A DNA stretch of 64,000 nucleotides, from assembly GCF_007625115.1 (NCBI RefSeq), contig NZ_VMNH01000010.1, positions 1-64,000 of the forward strand, read 5' to 3'. A model generated the notes under the pieces. The model saw only the letters and a program-made list of their open reading frames with translations. It was not told the origin of the DNA and did not search any database. This DNA is from Sedimenticola selenatireducens (GTDB lineage: Bacteria > Pseudomonadota > Gammaproteobacteria > Chromatiales > Chromatiaceae). Positions 38,935 to 49,614 of this stretch are shown here, piece by piece. The number at the start of each line of letters is the position of its first letter. The first letter of the stretch is position 1. The position numbers and the translations under genes are program-made.

Positions 38935-39276
38935 ATGCCACAGTTTATTCAGTTGCTGAGTTTATCAGGCTTCACTAATACCTTCCTCCCCTGAATTGGA
39001 CTAAAGCAGCCGTGAAAAATTCGCAAATATTGGGCTTACTAACGAAAAAAAGGCGAAACCTCATGCCAATAACTGATGAATATTAATTTTAGTATATTTG
39101 TCCTATTATTTTCATACATTACACCTGTTACTTCTAGCCCGAACGCATTTCACAGGTTATACTAATGATTACATTAAAAATTTAAATAAAACTTTCAGGC
39201 CAAGAGCGCCAAAAAAAGCAGCAAAAACGCCTAACCTTTGAAATCCAACCTAAAACTTCTCTGAAGAATCGAAGCT
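38935..39276. promoter_or_regulatory. Divergent AT-rich intergenic region between copA and sthA
   Basis: About 340 bases with no gene. It must hold the promoters of copA (minus) and sthA (plus). It is strongly AT-rich in the sthA-proximal half. I could not identify a clean MerR/CueR-type dyad or an unambiguous -35/-10 pair by eye. Confidence 0.4.
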
Positions 39277-40674
<1,398 letters not shown>

Positions 40675-40701
40675 TTCTGCCGTGAGTGAATAGCCGAACT
40701 G

Positions 40702-41544
40702 TCAAACACTCAACTGCTTGAGTCGTTTGACGGCCCCTGGATGCCCCTGTGCGGCGGCCTTTCGGTACCAACGTGTTGCCTGACGCTCATCCGCCGGACC
40801 ACCCCTTCCTATCCTGAACATCTCGGCCAGATTGTACTGAGCCATGGGATCGCCATGAAGGGCGGCCTCACGATACCAGTTGATCGCTTCCGCGGGATCC
40901 GGATCAACCCCTTGCCCTTGATCATACATGTAGCCCAGATTGACCTGGGCGTAGCCATGTCCCTGCCTAGCCGCCAGGGTTAACCAGTAATGCGCCTTGG
41001 TAAAATCCTGCGTAACACCTTCGCCATTTCGATACATATCACCGAGGCAGTTACGTGCAGCGGCATGACCTTGCTCAGAGGCACGCTGAAACCAGCTTGC
41101 CGCCAAGGTCTGATTTCGCGGCAGGCCAATACCCTGATCATAACAACGACCCAGACGATATTGGGCCTGCGCATCGCCCTGCTCGGCCGCTTTCGTAAAC
41201 CAGCGAACCGCCTGACTCAGACTGGCTTTGACACCAATGCCCTCACTATATAGCAATGCCAGATTGTACTGAGCATCTGCAACACCCTGATCCGCCGCGA
41301 GCTGGTACCAATTGAGCGCCTGAGACAGATCCCTCGCGACCCCCTCGCCACGATCGAACAGCACCCCTAAACCATACTGCGCATTTACATCACCCTGCTC
41401 AGCCAATTCGACCCAACAGCGATACGCCTCTTCATAGGCTCTACGTGCATAGGCGGCCACCCCCTGTTCATAAGAGGCTGCCTCCTGTGTAATCTGACCC
41501 AACTCTCGTTGATCACGCGATATCGAACGCCGCGGGGCAAGCAT
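40702..41544 (-). CDS. Sel1-repeat (TPR-like) protein
   Basis: A 280-residue protein of six complete 36-residue Sel1-like repeats (consensus AQYxLGxxYxxGxGVxxDxxxAxxWYxxAAxQG) from about residue 55, ending HPGAVKRLKQLSV. Such solenoids bind other proteins. There is no signal peptide, so it is probably cytoplasmic. The ATG at 41544 has AAGGAG six bases upstream, better than an in-frame ATG seven codons earlier. The binding partner is unknown. Confidence 0.88.
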   Translation of the reverse strand: MLAPRRSISRDQRELGQITQEAASYEQGVAAYARRAYEEAYRCWVELAEQGDVNAQYGLGVLFDRGEGVARDLSQALNWYQLAADQGVADAQYNLALLYSEGIGVKASLSQAVRWFTKAAEQGDAQAQYRLGRCYDQGIGLPRNQTLAASWFQRASEQGHAAARNCLGDMYRNGEGVTQDFTKAHYWLTLAARQGHGYAQVNLGYMYDQGQGVDPDPAEAINWYREAALHGDPMAQYNLAEMFRIGRGGPADERQATRWYRKAAAQGHPGAVKRLKQLSV

Positions 41545-41731
41545 CCGGAACTCCTTGAAAAGCAAACTGGAAACAGCGCATTATCCCACGAAAACCGACC
41601 CATTTCTCCATTCACTGTTTTTTACCCAAATCCAGACTAACGGCAGGTGGACATTCATCCACACAGTGGCACAATCCCTCCCTAGTCATAAACTACCAAG
41701 ACTTCACACATCCAATTAACAGGAAACGTTA

Positions 41732-41986
41732 ATGAATGTAAAAACAGTGTTGCTCATAGCCCTGCCACTTATCCCCAGCCAGATACTGGCCAATGAGCTA
41801 GAGGAGTTGCAGGCGCAACAGGGTGAATTGAAGCGCGAGATTGATAACCTTCATCAATCGACGAGCGATGAACAGACACGCCTGGAGGAGCTGCAACGCC
41901 AGATTGAAGAACAGCACAAAATGAACCAATTACTTGACAAACAGCTAAAAGCAGAGCGACTTCGTCAGCAACAGAAGGGCGACTAA
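41732..41986 (+). CDS. Small exported coiled-coil protein
   Basis: An 84-residue unknown. Residues 1-20 form a signal peptide (MNVKTVLLIALPLIPSQILA), followed by one continuous, Glu/Gln-rich helix with heptads (LEELQAQQGELKREIDNLHQ, LEELQRQIEEQHKMNQLL). It would be a periplasmic or surface coiled coil. An AGGAAA ribosome site precedes the ATG. No family is recognised. Confidence 0.75.
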   Translation: MNVKTVLLIALPLIPSQILANELEELQAQQGELKREIDNLHQSTSDEQTRLEELQRQIEEQHKMNQLLDKQLKAERLRQQQKGD

Positions 41987-42341
41987 ATCGCTATCCAGTT
42001 ATTCACAATTCCTGTGGATAACATTGTGGAAAAGTTGCGTAAACAGCCCCTGACCACCCAGTCATAAAACAGCAATATTAGATTGGCTATTTTTTATACA
42101 AACAGCAATAGTCTTTATTTATCAGCATGTTATAAAATAAAGCCGATTTATATCAGGATCAACAGAGCAGCCTGATCAGCAGGCACGCACCCATTAGGCA
42201 AACTGTGCAAACAATTCCTCACCCCAACAATGGTTTAGCCGTTGAATTAAAGAAACAGAGATAACAATCGAGCGGAACTATGTATTCCACTTCACCCTAA
42301 TCCATAGCGTCATCCCGCGACGAGACTGATAGAATAGCCGC
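41987..42341. other. Gene-free stretch with DnaA-box-like sites
   Basis: About 355 AT-rich bases without a gene. Near its left end are TTATTCACA (41999-42007) and, on the other strand, TTATCCACA (42013-42021 as TGTGGATAA), one near-perfect and one perfect DnaA box. No iteron array or 13-mer region is present, so this is not taken as an origin. Confidence 0.4.
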
Positions 42342-42785
42342 ATGCCAAAGTCTGATACGCCGTTCTGGATCAGTAAAGATCTCACCCAATTCACTCCTCA
42401 AGAGTGGGAATCACTCTGCGATGGGTGTGCGAAGTGCTGTCTGCACAGATTCGAGGACGAAGATACCCAGGAGATCCACTTTACGAATGTCTGTTGCCGC
42501 TATCTGGATCAATCAGATTGCAGTTGCCGTGACTATCCGAACCGCTCAATCAATGTACCTGACTGCGTTACCATCACGCTGGAAGTATTGGCTGATCCTT
42601 ATTGGCTTCCCGAAAGCTGTGCCTATCGCCTGTTGGCTGAAGGAAAGCCCCTCCCCGAGTGGCACCCACTGGTTACGGGTGACAGGGATCACATGGTGTT
42701 TGGAGGTCACTCTGTAGGTGGAAGGGTTATCAATGAGGAGCACGCCGATAACCTTGAGCATCACATCATTGACTGGATTAAATAA
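42342..42785 (+). CDS. ycgN: YcgN-family cysteine-cluster protein (UPF0260)
   Basis: A 147-residue protein of the YkgJ/YcgN metal-chelating cysteine-cluster family. WESLCDGCAKCCLHRFED and the following VCCRYLD, SDCSCRDYPNR carry the conserved cysteines that are thought to bind zinc or iron. The SCAYRLLAEGKPLPEWHPL ending is diagnostic. The biochemical role is unknown. It is first in a run of gammaproteobacterial genes of unclear function reading rightward. Confidence 0.92.
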   Translation: MPKSDTPFWISKDLTQFTPQEWESLCDGCAKCCLHRFEDEDTQEIHFTNVCCRYLDQSDCSCRDYPNRSINVPDCVTITLEVLADPYWLPESCAYRLLAEGKPLPEWHPLVTGDRDHMVFGGHSVGGRVINEEHADNLEHHIIDWIK

Positions 42786-42808
42786 ATACCCTGCTTACGA
42801 GACTCAAC

Positions 42809-43864
42809 GTGGAACAATTGAACACCATCACTGAATTCCTGGAAACCACAGGGGCCCGCCTGCGCTTTTTTGATATGGGGAGGCGTATCACCAAGATCCC
42901 ACGCGACCGTTTTTTGCAATTTGAAAGGAATGACATCCCCTACCCCTACCCATTGCAACAACAGGCTTGGTTTGCCCTGATGTTTCAAGACAAGGGCAAC
43001 CAACAAGAGCCCTTAATCTGGTTCCTACGTCTGCCACTTGATGAGCAAGGCAAACTGCTACAGGCCGCTCGTGATGATTTTATGCATCGACTCATTGAGC
43101 GTATTGGGGAAAAGATGCAGGAAGATAAGGAAGGCGATCAATTGGAGACCGCCCTGCAGGATAACCCCTATAGTTTTAAACCCAAAGAAGATCGGATGGC
43201 GGCGTTTCATGCCCGCATTTCCAAACTGTTGAAATCCCCGCCCTCAAAATACTTTGAGCATGCCCAGCGTTATTTTGCTGGAGAGCTAGGCTGGGATCAG
43301 TGGTCTTTCATCGGCTATCAGGGTATTGCAGACAGTGCCGCTCGAGTGGATGACACCAAAAGCGAGTCCACGATTGCTTCAGCCATTGGCTCGATGCCGG
43401 TACAGCCATTGATCGCACTTTGTCATTGTCTGGAGAATGAAACCACTTCGCTAAAGACCACCCAGGCACTCCTCAACAGAGCCCAGCATGAACTGCAACA
43501 AGCCACGCCTGATCCCAGTGTACTGGCGGCACTGATTCGTGGATGCGCACAGTCCACATCGGGCAATCTTCAGCGAGAGTTGATCCAAACTCTATTAGCT
43601 GCACCGAGCGGGAATCATATTGAGATACTTACCGCACTATCAGGCCGCGCCTGGGAACAGCTCTTGGATGAGCCTGTGCGCATGTTATTTCTCGAACGCC
43701 TGGCTGAAAATAGCGCCGGCCAGGAAGCATTCAATCTCTGCATGGCAGACTTGCTGTATATACCGGGCATGCGCGAGCCCGTACTGGCCAGCGTACGTGA
43801 CCCAAAGCGTTCGGAGAAATTATCAATCGCAATCGGCGCCCTGTTTCAGAACGTGACGGGCTGA
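42809..43864 (+). CDS. DUF3549-family protein
   Basis: A 351-residue cytoplasmic protein of unknown function. The N-terminal ETTGARLRFFDMGRRITKIP is the DUF3549 signature. The rest is helical, with repeated Leu/Ala-rich segments resembling a helical solenoid. It starts with GTG, follows ycgN by 23 bases and is followed four bases later by yaeQ, so all three are probably co-transcribed. The same genes are neighbours in pseudomonads. Confidence 0.85.
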   Translation: MEQLNTITEFLETTGARLRFFDMGRRITKIPRDRFLQFERNDIPYPYPLQQQAWFALMFQDKGNQQEPLIWFLRLPLDEQGKLLQAARDDFMHRLIERIGEKMQEDKEGDQLETALQDNPYSFKPKEDRMAAFHARISKLLKSPPSKYFEHAQRYFAGELGWDQWSFIGYQGIADSAARVDDTKSESTIASAIGSMPVQPLIALCHCLENETTSLKTTQALLNRAQHELQQATPDPSVLAALIRGCAQSTSGNLQRELIQTLLAAPSGNHIEILTALSGRAWEQLLDEPVRMLFLERLAENSAGQEAFNLCMADLLYIPGMREPVLASVRDPKRSEKLSIAIGALFQNVTG

Positions 43865-43868
43865 TCGA

Positions 43869-44408
43869 ATGGCGGAGAAAAGCACCATTTATCGCGCAAC
43901 GATCAATCTGTCCGATATCGACAGAGGGGTCTACACTGAACAGCAATTGACCCTGGCGTGTCATCCCTCTGAAACAATGGAACGATTGTTGGTTCGCATC
44001 ATCGCTTACTGCCTGTGCTTCGAAGAGACATTAGAATTTACCAAGGGTATTTGTGAAGGGACATCACCGGACATCTGGATGAGAGATCAGGATGGCCGCA
44101 TTCTGCATTGGCTGGAGGTAGGACTACCTACGCCTGAACGTATTCAGGAGGCCTGCCGGCGTGCTAAGCACGCAACCTTTTATCTCTATGGACAACACCT
44201 TGATCGCTGGTTGCAGATGCATGGCGAGAAGCTGACAGCTTTATCTCGCTTACAGTTATTTCGAATTGAGGCCGACTTCCTTAAATCCCTGGTCAATAGT
44301 GCATCCCGCAAAATGAGTTGGACTGTCACCCAAACCGAAGGCACCCTCTATCTCAGTGATGGAACACAGGATCTCACGACACCCATCACATTGATTAAAC
44401 TCCCTTAA
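43869..44408 (+). CDS. yaeQ: YaeQ family protein
   Basis: A 179-residue protein of the YaeQ family, whose fold is related to the PD-(D/E)xK nuclease superfamily. Visible signatures are ATINLSDIDRGVY near the N-terminus, LACHPSETMERLLVRIIAYC and the WLEVGLPTPERIQEACRRAK region. Function is unsettled; early reports of a role in transcription elongation have been disputed. It ends the ycgN-DUF3549-yaeQ run. Confidence 0.92.
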   Translation: MAEKSTIYRATINLSDIDRGVYTEQQLTLACHPSETMERLLVRIIAYCLCFEETLEFTKGICEGTSPDIWMRDQDGRILHWLEVGLPTPERIQEACRRAKHATFYLYGQHLDRWLQMHGEKLTALSRLQLFRIEADFLKSLVNSASRKMSWTVTQTEGTLYLSDGTQDLTTPITLIKLP

Positions 44409-44490
44409 TAACCCTAAAAATATTCAGTAAATCAGTAGGTTCTAAAAAATATCCCTTCTATGCCAAAAAAAATGCACTATGATTTAGTAC

Positions 44491-44907
44491 ATGTCACAGC
44501 TCTATCTTTCACAGCATCTGCGCGATCAGTTGGGATTGCTGGCCAGTCTCGGCTATCCCAATGAGACCTGCGGGGTATTGCTGGGGAAACAGACAGAGGG
44601 TCAAGTGTCGGTTCACCGAATAGAGGAGACCCCTTATCCAAATCTGGAGCAGGCTGACGCTCACTTTAATCTGGATCCACTCGATCTGCATATCGCATCC
44701 CTAAAAGCACATCGCCACGGCCTGGAGATCATTGGCATCTGGCGCGCACTACCCGACAAGCACTACACCCCTGCACCCGATGAGTACAAATCAGACTGGA
44801 CTGACTACTCCTACCTCCTTCTCTCTGTAACACCAAGAGGCGTTGCTGGTCTGCGATCCTGGCGACTGACCAGTAGCCAGCTCACGGAAGAGGACTTGAT
44901 GCTCTAA
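44491..44907 (+). CDS. JAMM/MPN-fold protein lacking the zinc-binding histidines
   Basis: A 138-residue protein shaped like bacterial Mov34/MPN/PAD-1 (M67) peptidases, which cut small-protein or cysteine-synthesis carriers. The N-terminal PNETCGVLLGK holds the catalytic-glutamate position, and the spacing to DYSYLLLSV and the C-terminal LRSWRL match. However, the core HSHPD motif reads RALPD and the usual Ser of the PSxxD stretch is Ala (PAPDEY). It therefore lacks the zinc ligands and is probably non-catalytic, perhaps a binding domain. Its own promoter region, AT-rich, separates it from yaeQ. Confidence 0.75.
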   Translation: MSQLYLSQHLRDQLGLLASLGYPNETCGVLLGKQTEGQVSVHRIEETPYPNLEQADAHFNLDPLDLHIASLKAHRHGLEIIGIWRALPDKHYTPAPDEYKSDWTDYSYLLLSVTPRGVAGLRSWRLTSSQLTEEDLML

Positions 44908-45117
44908 TTCCAGCCGCAAACACCTGATAATAATCCGCTGTAACCGCCTTATGTATATTCCACTTTGATATGACCTATAAAGCAGTCTGCCTCATCGCTA
45001 TCAACCAAACCCATTAACACAGAACAGCCGCTCCTACAGCGGTCAAGCTGAGTGAATTGCATTCACCGCCCTGTGATGTCATGCTCAGCTGAAATGATAT
45101 TCTCATCGAACCTAAAT

Positions 45118-45963
45118 ATGGATATCTCACTCCTCAGAACATTTCTCGAAGTGGCCAAGGTGAGGCATTTTGGCAAGGCGGCTGAGACACTCTGCGTCAC
45201 TCAATCTGCGGTTAGCGCACGCATCAAACAGCTAGAGTCAACGCTCGGCGTAGAGCTATTCATTCGGAAAAGGGGCGATATCCAACTGACCATTGCCGGC
45301 AATCGCCTGCAACGGCATGCTGAAACTATCGTCAAGGGTTGGGCCAGGGCACGGCAGGACATCGCGATGGAGTCATCGCACTCCGACTCTATCGCCATTG
45401 GCTGTGAGAACGACCTTTGGTCCATTCAAGTAAAACGATTGTGCCAACAGCTGCGAAAACAGGCGCCCGACATGATGGTGCAGGTCGAGATTCTGCCCCG
45501 TGAGACGCTGATTCAGCGCCTCACGGCGGGACTGCTGGATTTGGTCTTCATGTTCGAGCCACCCCAGATGTCTGATCTCATCATCGACAAGGTGGCGGAT
45601 ATATCGATCATAATGGTCTCATCGGATAAAACAGTTCGTGCATCCGAGGCCATCGACGCCCACTACACCCTCGTCGACTGGGGTAACAGTTTCTCAATTC
45701 AACAAGCCGAATTTTTTCCAGATGCGTCCGTACCTATGATGCGCACAGGGTCCAGCACTGTAGCCTACGACCTGATAATGGACCAAGGGGGTTCTGCTTA
45801 TCTGGCTCAACAAATGGTGGATGACGCCTTGAAACAAGGCCTGTTGTTTAGAGTTGAAGATGCACCGGTGTTTCAGCGCCATGTCTATCGAGTGATGCAA
45901 CCGGAGAGTGAACGTAGAAGGCCGATTAAGATAGCCATAGCCAGCCTGCCAACACTGGATTAA
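45118..45963 (+). CDS. LysR-family regulator, HdfR-like
   Basis: A 281-residue transcription factor. The N-terminal winged helix (MDISLLRTFLEVAKVRHFGK, then LCVTQSAVSARIKQLE) closely resembles HdfR, a repressor of flagellar flhDC and of other genes in enterics. The C-terminal substrate-binding domain follows from about residue 95. The ATG at 45118 gives the family N-terminus; an in-frame start at 45052 would add unrelated residues. No divergently read target gene lies beside it, so its regulon is unknown. It is followed by a strong bidirectional hairpin. Confidence 0.88.
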   Translation: MDISLLRTFLEVAKVRHFGKAAETLCVTQSAVSARIKQLESTLGVELFIRKRGDIQLTIAGNRLQRHAETIVKGWARARQDIAMESSHSDSIAIGCENDLWSIQVKRLCQQLRKQAPDMMVQVEILPRETLIQRLTAGLLDLVFMFEPPQMSDLIIDKVADISIIMVSSDKTVRASEAIDAHYTLVDWGNSFSIQQAEFFPDASVPMMRTGSSTVAYDLIMDQGGSAYLAQQMVDDALKQGLLFRVEDAPVFQRHVYRVMQPESERRRPIKIAIASLPTLD

Positions 45964-46017
45964 TCAACCAATGAGCGTACAAAAGCGCGGATAAACTGTG
46001 CTGCGAAAAAACAGGTG

Positions 46018-46049
46018 GCGGGCAGTCGGTGTATCCACCGACTGCCCGC
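46018..46049. terminator. Bidirectional terminator between the HdfR-like gene and the 46.05-kb gene
   Basis: A 14-bp stem (GCGGGCAGTCGGTG with CACCGACTGCCCGC, four-base loop) lies between converging genes. On the minus strand it leads to a run of T residues (CTGTTTTTT), and on the plus strand to AATTT. Confidence 0.85.
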
Positions 46050-46052
46050 AAT

Positions 46053-46241
46053 TTAGAACGTTTCCGGGTGTTTATTGCCCTGCCGACGAGGGCTTCCCGG
46101 TTTCCGCGCACTACCCTCTTTCTCTTTGGTAGTCGGGCGTTTGGTTCTTACACCATCACTCTGTTTACGATTTTTATGATGAACGACTTCTGCCCACTCA
46201 TCGAGATCATCAAACTCATCCCTATCGGAACGTCTACTCAC
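46053..46241 (-). CDS. Small basic unknown protein
   Basis: A 62-residue protein, unrecognised. The first half is acidic (RDEFDDLDEWAEVV) and the second very basic (KRPTTKEKEGSARKPGSPRR), probably disordered. GTG start with GGAG eight bases upstream. It lies just before a strong terminator and next to the PA3496-family gene on the same strand, which supports it being real. Confidence 0.55.
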   Translation of the reverse strand: MSRRSDRDEFDDLDEWAEVVHHKNRKQSDGVRTKRPTTKEKEGSARKPGSPRRQGNKHPETF

Positions 46242-46312
46242 CGTCGGGTCTCCAACAACAATTAGTTAGAAATTGATTACCAAAAGGTATTTTAGTCTAG
46301 AAAAAAGCGGAA

Positions 46313-46498
46313 TTAATCAAATCCCATAAAATCCGGATCACCCAGTTGCTGCCGCAACATACGCAACTCCATCAATTGCTCGACACGCCGTCTCGCCTCG
46401 GGACTACTTTTTTTCGCTTTTGATGTTACATAATCCAGATCTACCTCATCTTCGGCATCCAGATCGTCATCCTCGATTACATCATCTACCCTGTTCAT
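46313..46498 (-). CDS. PA3496-family small protein
   Basis: A 61-residue protein. The acidic N-terminal half (VDDVIEDDDLDAEDEVDLDY) is followed by RRRVEQLMELRMLRQQLGD, the signature of the PA3496 family of gammaproteobacteria, proposed without firm evidence to have a role in envelope integrity. Location is probably cytoplasmic (no signal peptide). Confidence 0.8.
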   Translation of the reverse strand: MNRVDDVIEDDDLDAEDEVDLDYVTSKAKKSSPEARRRVEQLMELRMLRQQLGDPDFMGFD

Positions 46499-46563
46499 TC
46501 ATGGTCAACTCAAGCAGGTTAAAGAGGCACACTAATTACCTTCTGAGCCATAGCAAGGTAAAG

Positions 46564-47931
46564 TTAAATATTTTTGTCGTGATGACAAATATTTTTTATC
46601 GATGCCTCATTTGATGGTTCTACTGTGTCGTCGAGTACCCGGGTGATCAGCCCCATGACCGGTGTGTCCGCCTGAGGTAGCCGTGCCTGCACGACATACC
46701 CTCCGCCCGGAGCCTCCTGCATCGAATTGCCATGCTGATCTTCCAGGGCATCCAGAATAAAAAAGCGATTCCCGGCAGGAGTCAATAATTCCAGACGATC
46801 CCCGACGGCAAACTTGTTCTTCACATCCAACAGTGATTTCCCACTCTCGGCGTCATAACTGACCACTTCCGCCACAAACTGCTGACGTGAACTACGGGAC
46901 GAGTTATCCCGGTATGACTGCAACTCTTGACTCTCATGTCGCTGATAAAAACCATCGGTATAGCCACGACTCGACAGATTCTCCAGTTCACCCATCAACT
47001 CAGGACGGAAGGGCCGGCCCGCAACAGCATCATCAATGGCCTGTCGATAGATCTGAGTCGTCCGGGCAGTGTAGTAGTGTGACTTGGTGCGCCCCTCAAT
47101 CTTCAGGCAATCCACGCCAATATTAACCAGCCGATGTATATGCTCAACGGCCCGCAAATCCTTTGAATTCATGATGTAGGTACCATGCTCATCTTCAAAT
47201 ATGGGCATAAACTCACCAGGCCGTTCCTTCTCTTCCAGCAAATAAACCCCATCAGCCGCCGGGTGACGAACCTGTCCCGACTGAGCAACTCCGGTAACCT
47301 CTTCCCCCGCTCCCGCTTGCCCGACTTTATACTCCCATCGACAGGAGTTAGTGCAGCTACCCTGATTGGCATCGCGATGATTAAAATACCCGGATAGAAG
47401 GCAACGACCGGAGTAGGCGATGCAGAGTGCCCCATGCACAAAGACCTCTAACTCCATATCCGGACAAGCTTGGCGAATCTCTTCAATCTCATCCAGAGAG
47501 AGCTCACGGGAAAGTATCACCCGCGTCAGGCCTATCTGCTGCCAGAACTTTACAGACGCCGCATTGACGGTATTCTCTTGCACTGAGAGATGCACCTGCA
47601 TCTCGGGCCAGCGCTCTCTTACCAGCATGATCAGGCCAGGATCTGACATGATCAGTGCATCGGGTCCCATCGCCACAATGGGGGCGATATCATCCATAAA
47701 AGTCTTCAGCTTGGCGCCATGGGGCATCAGATTGCAGGCGAGAAAAAACTGCTTATTCTGCGCATGGGCTTCATGGATTCCGGTCGCCAGATTCTCTTCC
47801 AGGAAATCATTATTACGCACACGAAGACTGTAACGCGGCATCCCGGCATACACAGCATCCGCCCCATAGGCAAAGGCATAGCGCATGTTTTTTAATGTTC
47901 CAGCGGGAGATAGCAATTCAGGCTTTTTCAT
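46564..47931 (-). CDS. trhP: tRNA hydroxylation protein TrhP (U32 family, YegQ)
   Basis: Enzyme of the U32 'peptidase' family that hydroxylates U34 of certain tRNAs to ho5U using prephenate. The 455-residue product has MKKPELLSPAGTLKNMRYAF at its start, the U32 signature ELEVFVHGALCIAYSGRCLLS, conserved cysteines in QGSCTNSCRW suited to an iron-sulfur site, and the GRTKSHYYTA segment. The ATG at 47931 gives the family N-terminus; a GTG four codons upstream is possible. Confidence 0.93.
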   Translation of the reverse strand: MKKPELLSPAGTLKNMRYAFAYGADAVYAGMPRYSLRVRNNDFLEENLATGIHEAHAQNKQFFLACNLMPHGAKLKTFMDDIAPIVAMGPDALIMSDPGLIMLVRERWPEMQVHLSVQENTVNAASVKFWQQIGLTRVILSRELSLDEIEEIRQACPDMELEVFVHGALCIAYSGRCLLSGYFNHRDANQGSCTNSCRWEYKVGQAGAGEEVTGVAQSGQVRHPAADGVYLLEEKERPGEFMPIFEDEHGTYIMNSKDLRAVEHIHRLVNIGVDCLKIEGRTKSHYYTARTTQIYRQAIDDAVAGRPFRPELMGELENLSSRGYTDGFYQRHESQELQSYRDNSSRSSRQQFVAEVVSYDAESGKSLLDVKNKFAVGDRLELLTPAGNRFFILDALEDQHGNSMQEAPGGGYVVQARLPQADTPVMGLITRVLDDTVEPSNEASIKNICHHDKNI

Positions 47932-48160
47932 CAGATGTGTCACTGCGGTGTCGAGAGGATACGCACTATAGCGCAGAGCTTAACGCAGTGCCAAAAGAAC
48001 AAATCCCTGCACTAAACAGGGGAAAGCCACGTACAGCGACATCCACATGCTTGTGCCCAATACTGCTATCGATCACCTTTGATACGGAGAGATATTGCAG
48101 TATCCTCGATGGCAACCCTAGTATATTGATTGCCACACCCACACATCAGCAGCCCATTCC

Positions 48161-49603
48161 ATGAACAATCTGTATCAACATATCAATGAAAATGCCGCGA
48201 TAGTAGCTCAAGCACTGGACGCCCATCTCAAAGAATCCACTACCAAGCAGCGTCCGGTGATCCACCAGGAAAATCTCGAAGTTTTGATAGAACGACTCCA
48301 ACTGGATCAGCACATAGCATCGGGCGATCTCAGTGGCGAAAAGCTCAAACAGTTTGTCACCGACTACCTTAATGCGACCACTCGACTGCATCATCCTGGC
48401 TTTCTGGCGCACCAGGTAGCGGTACCTCACCCAACTGGCGCTTTGGGTTCCTGGATAGACGGCTCAACCAATAATGCCATGGCCATCTACGAGATGGGTC
48501 CTGCCGCCTCCAGTATTGAATACTTCATGATCAACTGGATGCTCTCCAAGATTGGCTGGAAAACCGTACCAAGCAACCAGCAACTTAATCCAGAATCATT
48601 ACATGCCGGGGGCGTATTGACCCACGGCGGCTCTTTGGCGAATCTAACCGCACTGCTTGCTGCACGCAGTGCACAGGTACCCGAGTTCTGGAAATCCGGG
48701 AATCCTGGCAATCTGGTGATACTGGTCCCTGAGCAGTCGCACTACTCGATGAAAAGGGCCGCAGCAATATTAGGGCTGGGGGAAGATAATTGCCTCACCC
48801 TGCCTGCCGATCCTGATGGCCGGGTGCAACCTTCAGAGATGAATCAACAGATTGAGGATCTGGCAACAGAGGGAAAACGCGTGATGGCGATAGTCGCCAA
48901 TGCCTGTGGCACTGCAGCTGGACTGTACGATCCTCTCCCGGAAATCGCCCACATCTGCAAGCAACACCAGATATGGTTACATGTCGACGCTGCCCACGGC
49001 GGTGGTGCACTGGTGTCCGAGAAACTGCGCCATCTGCTAAACGGTATTGATCAGGCAGACTCCGTAGTCTGGGACGCCCACAAAATGATGTGCACACCAA
49101 CCGTCTGTGCCGCTGTGCTGATCAAGGATCATCGTCACCTGGATCACGCGTTCGAACAGGAAGCGAGTTACCTGCTACACGCCAAGGACCAGCCTGGTTT
49201 TGATTTTATCTCACGTACAGTGGAGTGCACCAAAGCAGGCCTGGGATTACGTCTGTTCATGACCATAGCGGCGCTGGGTAATGCGGGGCTTGCAAGCCAT
49301 GTCGAGGGGCTTGTCGAAAAGGCCAAAGAGGCGGCTCAACTCATATCGAGCAGGGACACATTTGAAGTTGCGATCACCCCGGAAACCAATATTGTATGTT
49401 TTCGTATCGGTGAAGATGATGACACCCAACTGGAGATTCGCCGACGTCTGCTTGAGCGGGGAGACTTTTACATTTCATCAACACTCTATCGGGGTGTTCG
49501 CTGGTTAAGATTGGTTTTTATGAATCCACTCACTACATTGGATGATATTGAGCAGTTACTTGCTGAGATTGAAGCGATTCAGCAGCAGATACTAACGCCA
49601 TAG
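48161..49603 (+). CDS. Group II PLP-dependent amino acid decarboxylase
   Basis: A 480-residue enzyme of the family with aromatic amino acid, glutamate, aspartate and diaminobutyrate decarboxylases. Visible motifs are HPGFLAHQVA, GGSLANLTALLAAR (phosphate binding), EQSHYSMKRAA (the stacking histidine), HVDAAHGGGAL (Asp to the pyridine N) and WDAHKMM with the Schiff-base Lys. The substrate cannot be assigned from sequence by eye; amine production, beta-alanine for pantothenate or aromatic amines are possible. It is followed 11 bases later by nei. Confidence 0.88.
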   Translation: MNNLYQHINENAAIVAQALDAHLKESTTKQRPVIHQENLEVLIERLQLDQHIASGDLSGEKLKQFVTDYLNATTRLHHPGFLAHQVAVPHPTGALGSWIDGSTNNAMAIYEMGPAASSIEYFMINWMLSKIGWKTVPSNQQLNPESLHAGGVLTHGGSLANLTALLAARSAQVPEFWKSGNPGNLVILVPEQSHYSMKRAAAILGLGEDNCLTLPADPDGRVQPSEMNQQIEDLATEGKRVMAIVANACGTAAGLYDPLPEIAHICKQHQIWLHVDAAHGGGALVSEKLRHLLNGIDQADSVVWDAHKMMCTPTVCAAVLIKDHRHLDHAFEQEASYLLHAKDQPGFDFISRTVECTKAGLGLRLFMTIAALGNAGLASHVEGLVEKAKEAAQLISSRDTFEVAITPETNIVCFRIGEDDDTQLEIRRRLLERGDFYISSTLYRGVRWLRLVFMNPLTTLDDIEQLLAEIEAIQQQILTP

Positions 49604-49614
49604 GAATATCTTGG

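Noticed and set aside
41995-42021. DnaA-box pair considered as a replication origin
   Set aside because: Only two sites, no dnaA, gidA or parAB nearby, no AT-rich 13-mer block.
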